Shown here piece by piece: positions 34,201-43,976 of a stretch of 64,000 bases of DNA. The notes beneath the pieces were generated by a model that saw nothing but the letters and a program-made list of their open reading frames with translations, did no database searches and was not told the origin of the DNA. A program made the position numbers and the translations under genes. Location of the stretch: the NCBI GenBank assembly GCA_009733575.1, contig ML769448.1, forward strand, positions 124,001 to 188,000. The letters are read 5' to 3'. Each line of letters begins with the position of its first letter. Within the stretch, counting starts at the first letter, position 1. Source of the stretch: Gymnopus androsaceus JB14. Its lineage: Eukaryota; Basidiomycota; Agaricomycetes; Agaricales; Omphalotaceae.

Positions 34201-34530
34201 TCACTTCGTTCACGCTTTCAAGTTGAACGTCGTACCGCCATGAATTGCGTTGGAAATGTACTGTACATCCATAAAAAAGGATTGTAAGTTCCAAAGATAG
34301 ACAGTAAAACAAATGGACGTGCCACAAAAACGTTCTAGAGCCTCCACGTCTCGTGTTTTATGGATAGTTTTGAGCTTCCCATGGAGTGAAGAATCTACGG
34401 ATAGACCGGTAATAAAGAGTTCGAGAGAGGGTTTAAGTGATTCCTCGTGCTTCGAAGCCAGATACGAGTGCACAAACTTGGAAGCAAGCTCGGGCTCCTC
34501 AATGTCGGGAAAAGAATCGAAAATCTCCAT
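31222..34530 (-). CDS. Crinkler/RHS-like P-loop protein with eroded nuclease-like domain
   Basis: In order: a short header (MEIFDSFPDIEEPE...), a region ending LGRIFSPLNHT, a spliced Walker A (NTSGSGKTR, 33896-33870), WGFYFTC, a Walker B (FYIVLDEAN, about 33413-33384), RWCSDTG, YVSHFLPRDL, a helical region, a C-terminal globular part (32638-32009), and a long disordered basic tail (31830-31222) with NLS-like blocks (KPKTKRGR, PKRKPSKRGK). The P-loop block plus variable C-terminal domain is the layout of CRN/RHS-type eukaryotic effectors. Against its neighbour, the C-terminal part lacks the nuclease residues: the PD position reads TS and the QxK position reads VPS (32200-32127). One extra G at about 33183 breaks the frame. 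It may act in the nucleus, possibly as an inactive partner. Confidence 0.65.
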
Positions 34531-34713
34531 GAGAGTTGACGACAAACAAAAAGCGACCACCCAAATAACACAGCGGAGTTTCGGTACGGATTCCGGCCTG
34601 GGCCGGCGCTTTAGCTACGTACTCAGTACTATATGTACTAATGTAGTATGTAGCATATCTCGAAAGTACTTGGAGATTCAACCCTCTACTAATTATTATC
34701 CCAAGTGTACTCC

Positions 34714-37700
34714 TTACTCCTCGAGTTCCCAGTCTGACTCAGCCAAATCATCCGAATCCAAATCTGAAGACGAATCCTCCCAATCTGGCTCCGGTGAATC
34801 TTCACGCTTGCGCTTCGCCCTGTCAACGTCCATTGGACAACCATAATACGCAGATTCTTGCATCAACATATCAATGACCATACGTGCCGCAAGGTCTAAT
34901 TCAGCTGGAGTTGGGGCGTATTCTGCAGGAGCCTGACGCGTAACCTTCGAGGCAGGCGTTGGCGTCTGTATCTGCTTCTTGGCCTTCACAGCTGGGTCAT
35001 TTTCATCGAAGAATGATCCCTTCGTCTCCGCGCACCGTTTAATGGCTATGAGAAGTTCTGTGGGATGAATGTCTTTCGTTTCGGTGATCAGAGTGGCTGG
35101 ATTTAATCTCGCCAAGGGGTGGCCATCCGTCTTGTCTGGGTCTCGCAACTCGACTGGCTGCTTTTTAGGAGCGTCATTTGTGTTTTCAAGTCGTGGCTTT
35201 TTGGACCTTCGCGGAGACTTTGGTGCAGGAAACGCCTTGCTGAGGTCCACATCGACCGGAAAACCACATACTACCCGTATAACCCCGTATTTTCCTGCTA
35301 ATGGATCCTTATGTGGAAGCTGGTGGAGGGCTTTTAAAACAGGCATCCGCATTTTTTCACGATTTCCTTTACCCTCCGCATCCTTCGCTTGATTTTGGGG
35401 CGACATCGCTTTTGATTTCGAAGTTTTTTTCTGTGTAAAATCACTATCGATCAGCAAATGCCAAGGTCTTAGAGAAAAGTATTGACTACTCACTCGAAGT
35501 TCGAAGAATTCTCGAGGAGTGACTGTGGCAATGGCTTCCCTCAAAGTTAGAGGAGGAAGGTAACCAACCTTGTAAAACTTGCATTGGACTGAAAGCCAGA
35601 CGTAGTGAAACTCCTCTGGCGTTATGGGGTCGTGCAGTTTGAGAACACACATAATATCAGGCCCTACGTGATTCATAGGGAAACAGAACGATGTGTGTCC
35701 TTTAAACTTCAACCAGTCGGTCAAGGCGGAAATACCACTTTGATTGTCTGACTCGTAGATCGCCTTGCCAAGAGGACCCAAAAGTGTTGCTCCCCAGGTT
35801 CTATACTGGTTTTAGCTTCCAGGAAGTGGGGGGTTGTCTCGGAGTTCGTTTCTCTGTGGAGCGTCACCAAAGTAGCCATCTTGTTTCCTAATCCGCCATC
35901 GAGGCCAGCGGCGCCCTCGAAATCGAAGACAGTATTCAACTGTCTGGGCGTCCTGAAAACTCTCTGGAGATACAAGGAAATAAATTCCTCAAATCCGTTG
36001 CGACCAGTCGAGGGATTATGATCCTCGATGCGGTCGCAGAGGAACTTGTATAAAGTGTGGGCTCCTGTGGATTCTTTATTGAACCACACTGTACATGACA
36101 GCAGGACGAGAGGCTCATCAATGTTCAAGATTCTATCTCCTTTGGAGCTCCTTGTGAATCTCGCGAACCCGCATTCTATGTATTCTCTCTCGTCTGTCCC
36201 TAGAGAATCGGGATCTCGGATGTCAAAATGTAGGTATGACAGATCTTTTTGATCTTTTCTTTCATCTTTTCGCTGAGTTGGTCGAATACGAACGCCGGAG
36301 GCGGTAGCTTGAGCGCTTTCTGGGAGCACCTCTGGGCCATCGTAATCAGCGGGTGTGAAGCCAGCAACATTTTTGATGTATAAGTTGAGAAGCTGGTGCA
36401 TGTTCGCATATCCATTTTGCAACACAAGAGATATAAATTCCGCAGTAAATCTGTGCCTATAATCATAGCATAGTCAGAATTATGAAAGATTGAAATTGAT
36501 TTGTGACCTGCCTTCCTTGTAGCCAATGGAAAACTCTACGTCGAAGTTTTTCAACTTCTGGGTTTTCCCATATATGAGCAGGGAAAAACGCCTGCATGTA
36601 TTCAAGCTGCACTGCAAAATCATCGAATGCACCCGTCGTATACACGTCTTCGCAACGTGCATGTTTTAGGACCACAGACGAGAGCGCTTCTGATACAGTT
36701 TCGTGAGATAGACCTGTTCCCGTATAAACGAAACAGCCTCTAACGATAGGATGCTTGGAAGATGAATTGGGAAGTATGCAAGACCAGCATTTCGCTAATT
36801 CACGAAGAATCGCTCGGGTTTTAGTCAAGTCGTCGGAGTAAAAGACATTTTCCATCTTTTTTGCGGCATATTGGCATTCGTCAACCGTGACATAGAGGAG
36901 TCTATGCTCAAGATTGGAGCTCAGTAGATTCCGGATGCCTAAAAGAGTCCCTTTTAACACCGCCTCCAGCACTCCCTTCATTTGCGTCTGAGACTGAACC
37001 CGATTCTCCTGATGGAAAAATCTAGTAATCTGGCCAATAACCTCGGTGAAGATATCTTCGGGTGATGACAGCAAACTAGTGTGGAGCTGAAGAAGCAACC
37101 ATCTTCGTTTGTGCGACATTTTACCAAGGTCTTCACCCATGAGATTCAGAGTCTCCAGAAACTGCCTGAAAACAAGCAGGCGAGCCAGCAACGTAACAAG
37201 GAGCTCGCAGGCTACGATGTCTTGATTGGCATTCAGAGCTTCTTCGAACTCTATACCCTCAGGCGTGTTTCTGAAGGCCAAGAGCTTTGCCTTCAGGTAT
37301 TCTTCTGTAGAGCGATTGGGTTTGCCTTCGAGGAGAGAGAATTCGTCAAGGATCTCTTTAGTGACTGGAAAGTTTGGCCTGTGAGGCAGTTTCTTGTTGA
37401 TTTTCTTCTCGATTTCTTCTATGGCAGTAGCCAAATCACTGGACCCTACGCGAGATTCTTCGTGGCAGGTGAAATAAAGTCCCCACTTGGAGCATAGCTG
37501 CTCCAACACCAATCTGGTTTTACCAGCACCTGATGTATTTACAAATATTCTTTGATTCAAGCGATCCGTTTGAGTTTGCACTAAGTAGGTGACTTGAAAC
37601 GACTTACTTGTCGACCCCGGAACCAAACAAGGCATCGAGTCGTCCCTTCAGAATCTTATCGTCCTGAAAACGACCAAGTTTGTGCAATAGCATATCGGGT

Positions 37701-38305
37701 TTCGTATCATACGGCTTCACAGGCACCTTGGGGGATCTTCAAGCCTTTAGATGAACTGCTTGAGTTCAGCAGGAATGCTCTCCGACTCGGGAGTCCAGTA
37801 GGGTATATCTATCTCGCCTCTGACAAATCGATCCATTTGAGGCTGATAACTTTCCAAGAACATAACTATCTCCTCCTCTAAGGAGTTTCCGATTCCCTTC
37901 AGGCTTGTACCATCTGAAAACTCTTCGTCAGGGAGAAAACTGTGGCCAGGATTGCCAAGTGCATACCTTTCTCTTTCGTAGCCTGAGATGGGAAGGTTTT
38001 ATACACGGGCAATGTAAACGGGCCTGCAAGTTCCAGAATAATGAACACTTCAAACTCGGGTACCGATGTATGTCCATACCTGCAGTGTCAGATGGCTCAA
38101 GAAGAGGGTTATGACGACGAGGCTCTTTAGATGATTGTTCAAAAGTTAGTCAAAATGGATATGCATACGAGCGTACCTTTATGAATCTGCGTGCGTTGAA
38201 CGGATTTGTCAAGATCCTTCCCATGAGCAGCAAACTTTGCACGGGTTTCTCAAGCTCTTCTTCTAGATTCTGAGACAGGGACTGGAGATCGTAAGGCTCG
38301 GTCAT
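34714..38305 (-). CDS. Crinkler/RHS-like P-loop protein with PD-(D/E)xK-type nuclease domain
   Basis: Multi-exon gene. It starts MTEPYDLQSLSQ (38305), then GEIDIPYWTPES and FQDDKILKGRLDALFG. A spliced Walker A follows (NTSGAGKTR, about 37540-37511), with WGLYFTC, a large helical insert and a Walker B (LLYVTVDECQYA, about 36903-36868). Next come DVYTTGAFDDF and a winged-helix-like block (HRFTAEFISLVLQNG). The C-terminal domain carries GPDIMCVLKL (35670-35641) and WLSVQCKFYK (about 35600-35570), a PD...QxK signature of restriction-endonuclease-fold nucleases. The tail has two NLS-like blocks (PRRSKKPRL, RAKRKRE) and an acidic end. Header, NTPase, wHTH, nuclease and NLS is the CRN effector plan. 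A one-base frame change or an unplaced intron lies near 35790. Targets are unknown. Confidence 0.7.
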
Positions 38306-39482
38306 TGTTGGGAGTGATAGATAGTATTATAGGAGAAGAAGCAATACGGATGAAGGAGGACCTGTCGCTTAGTTTATGTTGCGGATTCTGAAACGGTTTT
38401 CGATGAGGACTCGACAAAATCTGGTTGTTTTATATGCTGCCAATTTGACGACGATACCCTGTTGTCAAGTTTTGTTCAGATTTTTTGCAAGAACAAAGAG
38501 ACTCACATTCGATAGAGAACACTCAGGCGTTCGAAGATACGAATTGAAAACAGCACTACGTAACGAAGAACAAATGCATGAACAGGTTGCTATTGCCTTC
38601 AATCAACGACGTGTCAGTTTAATCGCACGACAGAGAGCATACTTCATTGAAACTCCTCTGCCTTTCATTTTTTGCGATATTCACGTCCAGAAATACAAGA
38701 ACATCCAGGAAGAAGAACAATGTTGACCAAAAGTTGATAGGAGGGTTGTATAGGACATAGGTGCGTGTGGGTCCATATGTCAGATGAACTTTATCTTCCC
38801 GTGACAACTCGAAGCAAAAAGGACATTCGTTGTCAGATGGGATCAAAGCGCAAGACAACGGTTTTGTTTTCTTTGCGAACAGTATACGATTCGGTATCGT
38901 ATACCAGTACTAGTTCAGATTGAGTTCAGAGCCTATAGAACGCAAAGATAAAGAAACCAAGGATTCGTTGTACTCTGTGCCTGTTCACCTTGTGTTACAC
39001 TAACGACGTTATCAATGCTTCTATACTGGCCTGCAGATAAGTCTGAGATGTGGTCAATGCGTTGAATCCCAATACGACGGCCTAGTATCAATCCAGAGTC
39101 TGACATCTATGAGTCGATATAACTTTCACGCAGACCGGTACTAGCACTCCAAAGAAGATCCTTGGATATGCAGAGAATCAGGAAACGTTAAGGTCCGCTC
39201 GAGAGGATTCGAGTTGTAACTGGTGGTCGAGGAAGAGGCTGGGCGCTAATGATACCCGTTGATCCGATAGTCCGTTTTCATCAACGTCACTCCGCCAAGA
39301 GTTCTTTCACTGCTTAACATCCAACTTCGAGCATCCCTTTTCATTTACTTGGCCTTTCACTGCTGCCTTCTCTTCTCTTCTCGATTCCTCCAGCGATCTT
39401 TGTGAATCTTTACTCTGCTCTCGCAAATTCACGGATCTACATTATAAAAACTCTCAAAGCAAGTTGAATCGGAATCTCCATT
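38306..39482. other. Intergenic stretch between divergent genes
   Basis: Shared upstream region of the Crinkler-like gene (minus) and the small membrane-protein gene (plus). An open frame at 38376-38726 shows no domain, signal or splice support. CATTATAAAAACT at 39439-39451, about 40 bp before the next ATG, is a plausible TATA element. Confidence 0.45.
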
Positions 39483-40096
39483 ATGGCTAACTTGTAACGT
39501 TCGAAATTCTCTATCCTTCGAAGCAATCATAACTAACGGCCATCATAGCGAGTGATTTTCTTGCACTTCTCGCAGTGAGTTTCTCCAAGGTTCTAGGTCG
39601 TGCGAGCTTCAACTCAATTTCATCCTTTCCCCAAAGACAATCGCAGTATTTGGAGGAATCATATATGGCATATTATATGTGATGGGTTCGGTGTCTGAAG
39701 GTGTAAAATCTACAAAGGACAAGTGCGTTGAACGAATCCCTCGTCTGAATTAGTTCTCCATTCTGATTCATCTCCAGGCTGAAGGAAAAAGGACTCGACA
39801 TATCAGACAAAGGAGTATCAGTCAAGACGTCGAAACGAATGAACCGAGAGGATTATGTTGATGCTACTCAGAGGTGTGTATCTAGTATCTATGTTCAGAG
39901 CTTGTCTTATATATCTCTTTCACGTAGGGGTCTCATCCGAGCAATGGAAGCGTCTTCGTTCGGCACGCAAGGCCAAAACGGATCCTCGTCAACCAATCCA
40001 TCACTGTCACCGCCGCAACTAAAACAAAGTATCAGTAGTTCGTCCTCGACAGGCTCGACGAAGAGAAGCCTTTTCTCGAAGAAGAAACATGATTGA
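39483..40096 (+). CDS. Small conserved single-pass membrane protein
   Basis: Five exons (39483-39493, 39553-39578, 39647-39722, 39778-39873, 39928-40096) sum to 378 nt, 125 aa. The N-terminus is one hydrophobic helix (FLALLAVIFGGIIYGILYVMG). It is followed by an amphipathic charged region (VSEGVKSTKDKLKEKGLDIS, then KRMNREDYVDATQRG) and a Ser-rich tail ending in a basic block (SLFSKKKHD). No enzyme motif. The compact intron-rich structure and lack of decay suggest a real conserved fungal gene of unknown role. The first two exons are tiny, so the start is the least certain point. Confidence 0.7.
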
Positions 40097-40390
40097 TTTT
40101 CTGCATCGTCTCCCAGTCGTTCGTTCATACGTCTCACATTGTATTTTCTTCCTCGCCCCATAGGCAAGGTTTAGAACGTTTACAGTATGTTTATTACTTA
40201 TTCGACAGGAATGTATCCATTTTCAGACCCTTGCACGAGGATAGCAGGCGATGTTCTTGCTATGGTAATGGTGTTGATGCCAAGGCAAAAGTGCTGCCGA
40301 TACCAAGCACTAGTATGTACGCGTCCATGGACACGCAGTCGACATAATGAAACATGTTCACTGCTCAGCGCTCAGCGTCGCGAATAAGAA

Positions 40391-41753
40391 TCAGAAACTA
40401 CCTAGATGCTACAATGATAAACACATGTTGTTCTACTTCAATGGAATGGAGTGTGTATACTTTAGACTGAGCAGATGAATCGGCAGTTACCTGCTGAACC
40501 ACCTGCAATAACCTAGCATGCGCGTCTTTCACAGTAGCAATAACACCATAATTCTCGCCCAATGTACGACCTAATCCAAAATCGAGTCGTTCGCCCCGTG
40601 AATCACTGACTATTCCGCCTGATTCTTCAATGAATGAGGGATCCGGCGGCGTGATCCTGGATTGGGAAAAGTAAGTCGATATGGTTTGAGAGATACGCAT
40701 TTCACATACCCAGATTTTCTCCCTGTAACCAACACCAGTAGGCATCCTCATATACGCTCCGCCATCTCCACGAGCTAAACATGCATACTTTGGCTTGACT
40801 GTCCATCCGGATAGGTGGTCGTGTGATTCCCATTAGACTAGGAAGTCTTGTCGTTGGTAGAATGTGAAGAATGAGCTGCTTCAACTGATTCGAGAAAGTT
40901 GAATGTCGAAGGAGAGTATGGGGGCATTGAAAGAGGTGCAGGATCGGCACCGGAGAGTTTCATCTGTGATACTACGTGAGTATGCATAGGACATCAAGAA
41001 AAGCGAAGAGGAAATACTTGTTGCGCGCCTTGGCCTTTAACGGCAACGAATAGACATCCTTTTTCGCCATCTGGGTTTGACATGTCTATGGGAAGATTTG
41101 GGCAGCCAAGAACACCGACTTGAACCTCCGCATCGACGAGTAAAGCCAGACAGACAGCGTATTGCTCTCCTCGTAAGAAACCCTTGGTTCCATCGATAGG
41201 ATCGATTGTCCACATTCCTACACAGATAATTAAGTTGTGAGGTTCTCAGTCAATGAGGAAAACGAGAGGAGACGTACGACCAGACCTTCCTCCTTCGAAA
41301 TTCCCTCTATCAATGGCATCCAGTAGCTGGTCCGCAGTTTGCATCAGATCCAGGTCCAATTCCCCATTCAGCGTAGTCTCCTTGTCCAAGATCTCCGATG
41401 AGAGCCTCATTAGCCAGCTCAACGATCCGACTTCGAAGCACAGCTCCAGTTTCTGCACGTAGATCAGCAGCATCTTCTTCACCGACGATAGGATCTGCTG
41501 GGAATGCATGGTGAATCATGGAACTTATTACGGCTTGCGCAGAATAGTCTCCAACTACATAGATACTTTTGTCAGTTGTTGAATCAATGAAGAATCAGAA
41601 CTGAGAGAAAATTCACCAGTTACGGGGGACTTGTCTCCTTTCGTTAGAGTTTCATTTTTGACCAGTTTGTTGAATACCGGATGAAGTCAAGTTGCATGCT
41701 CTTCGTACTGCAGATAAAGCTAGTTGCTTTTCAGTGGCGAATGCGAGAGACAT
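40391..41753 (-). pseudogene. HAL2: 3'(2'),5'-bisphosphate nucleotidase, HAL2/MET22-type, with multiple one-base frame breaks
   Basis: Starts MSLAFATEKQLALSAVRRAC. Shows the metal-binding GEEDAADLR, the signature DPIDGTKGFLRGEQY, GVLGCPNLP, REKIWDHAAGS and LDFGLGRTL, the full order of a Mg2+-dependent, Li+/Na+-sensitive phosphatase that removes the 3'-phosphate from PAP and PAPS in sulfate assimilation. The expected length is about 350-400 residues. The frame breaks near 41679, 41346, 40848, 40783 and 40642. In each case removing a single base restores the family sequence. All catalytic motifs are intact and there are no in-frame substitution stops. I mark it as broken, but sequence error in a functional gene is at least as likely. 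Confidence 0.8.
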
Positions 41754-41946
41754 GGCTGATCGATAAAACATCGCTGTGAAACTGGAAGTTCATTTTCAAG
41801 AAGAGCACATGATAAAATACGTCAGAATTGCTCATTTGACGCGTCGCGTGAAGAAACAGTCTACGTGTCTCTTTCCTCAGTACTCAGTAAAGATACAACC
41901 TGTCATTTCTAAAATACTGTACATAGTTCTTCAACGATAACAATTA

Positions 41947-43208
41947 CTAATCGAAATGTGCTCCAGTGTTGACGGAAATCTTGGAGCAGTCTCAGTTCTA
42001 ACCACTGTGAAGAGTGAAAACGTACAGTTTGGCCTTCAATCGTCGCATGTCAGCATAGTAGACATTCGCCTAATAATGAATAGATATTTACCTGTGATAT
42101 AATGACTCTCCTTCGATGCCAGGTAGGAGACAATGCTGGCTATGTCTTCTGGTTCTCCGATCTTACCGAATGGTGGAAAGCCAGGGAAGAGCTATATACA
42201 AGGGCTTGGACAAAAATTCTGCGACTATGAGCGAGTGAATATTAAACGTACTTTTTTCAAAACACCGCTCGCGATGACCGGTTCAGCTATAATCACAAAT
42301 GGGCGTCAGGACCTCGAAAACATATATTATCAGACATTGGACGTACACGCCGCGGTGCGAATGATACCTAGATCGTTCGTGGAAAGTGAGCAAAAAAACC
42401 ATAAGTTGCAAACATATTATATACCTGGTGCATATGCGTTGACTGTGATTCCGTGCTCTCCAAGTTCCAAAGCTGGTAAAATATCACAAGTCAAGCAGGA
42501 GTCTACGAGTGATGACACGTACCAGCACTCTGAGTCAATCCCCGAATCCCAAACTTGGAAGCACAATATGACTGACAGACGAGGTGCCTAGACTCGATAC
42601 TTTCAGCACTATTCGATGTTATGAGGATCAAGCCCACACACCTTGCCTTCCCCAGGCCGATGAGGCACCGATAATTCTACCTCCGGGACGCCCAGTAGCT
42701 ACAATCTCTTTCGCTCCGTACTTGTAGCAAAGGAAAGCACCACGAAGGTTTACTCGCTGTACTTCATCCCATTCATCGAGGGCTTCAACGAGATCAGACC
42801 AGAGCTCCTTCCATAGGATACTATAGGGTACGCACACATCTCCATGATCGGCTTGAAAACGCCAACTATCCCTGCATTCGCGACCATCTATTATTGATCA
42901 GTGCGTGGTCGTTTAAAGGTATAACCTGTGAGACTTGCCACGTCCAGACCACCCAAAGCTTTCGAAGATGATTCCACCATCTCTTTCACCTCCATCTCCT
43001 GAGACACATCTGCAGGAGCGACAAAGGTCCCCAAACCATATTTCTCGTCAATTTCCCGAGCTACAGCTGCAAACTGCTCTCTCTTGCTTGGAACGTCGTT
43101 CAGCGCCACTTTGAACCCATCAGAAGCCAGGCGCATAGCGATTGCCTTGCCGATTCCTTGAGCTGCGCCAGTAACTAGAGCTACACCGAGAGGTTTTATG
43201 GGTGCCAT
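41947..43208 (-). CDS. Classical SDR oxidoreductase (3-oxoacyl-[ACP]/diacetyl-reductase-like)
   Basis: Starts MAPIKPLGVALVTGAAQGIG with the TGxxxGxG cofactor loop. This is followed by LNDVPSKRE, VAPADVSQE, the NAG motif (MVANAGIVG, spliced near 42890), RVNLRGAFLCYKYGAKE, the Ser-containing SSAWGRQG, the catalytic YCASKFG, ELGEHGITVNAYAPG, IASIVSYLASKESHYITG and a C-terminus NTGAHFD. It is a complete classical SDR of about 270 residues, NAD(P)H-dependent, probably cytosolic. The pattern NAYAPG...KESHYITG resembles acetoin/diacetyl reductases and FabG-like enzymes. The substrate cannot be fixed. Seven or so introns. The region 42290-42340 is the hardest to splice. Confidence 0.8.
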
Positions 43209-43244
43209 TCCGTCTGCGATAGTGGCGCTGTAATGCTTGAATCA

Positions 43245-43252
43245 TATTTATA
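43245..43252 (-). promoter_or_regulatory. TATA-like element of the SDR gene
   Basis: TATAAATA on the minus strand, about 37 bp upstream of the ATG at 43208. Confidence 0.4.
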
Positions 43253-43259
43253 CACTGAA

Positions 43260-43976
43260 GTCCTCCCATCAATCAGCGCCATACAGAAAGGCATTCCAGC
43301 AGGAGCCGGCGCACATCATATGGCTGCTTTGGGTTTGGGCTGCCATAGCTTTTGCACTGAGACGCACTCCCGAATACCGCCCGAATACAAGTAAATAGAG
43401 TTCATGGCTTGAGATAGAGACTTATAAGAGTGTAATCCCGCTCTTCCCAGCTCTGTTCTCGACAGTAGTGCTTGATGATGAGATTCAAAGACGAGAGGAA
43501 TGCCTCAAACATAGATATGCCAACAGATGGCGATGGCTACGTGGGAAGGGAGATGCGGTCCCTTGGGTAGAATTTCCGGTAAAGGAGGCTGGAAGAGGTG
43601 CCACAAGCTGAGTTTGGGAGGGAGCGACTGGGAAGCGAAAGAAATCAGAGTGGCGGCTGCGTGGATCGCGTTTAAGTGCTAAGCGCGCGCCACCACTCTT
43701 CCAAGTGACGCCACATCATTCAATGATAGCCGCTGTTCGCTCGACTCAAGAAGTTGGTTCACAGCAAGGGGCATTCGGCAGCTGAACGGCAGACAGAATG
43801 CTCTAAACGTGACCTGTCAAGATGTCATCAAAATGCCGCAATGCCGATTCGAGCGCTTAATGACATTCGCGTCGTAAAGGGCGGGGGCTCTATTGCTAAG
43901 GCAAACGGAGACTACAGTAGAGTTATACAGTGTATATAAGTACAATGGAGAACATTCGTTAATATATGAATAAGGC
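43260..43976. other. Intergenic stretch
   Basis: No gene recognised. Convergent or divergent reading frames are short and unspliced. Confidence 0.45.
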
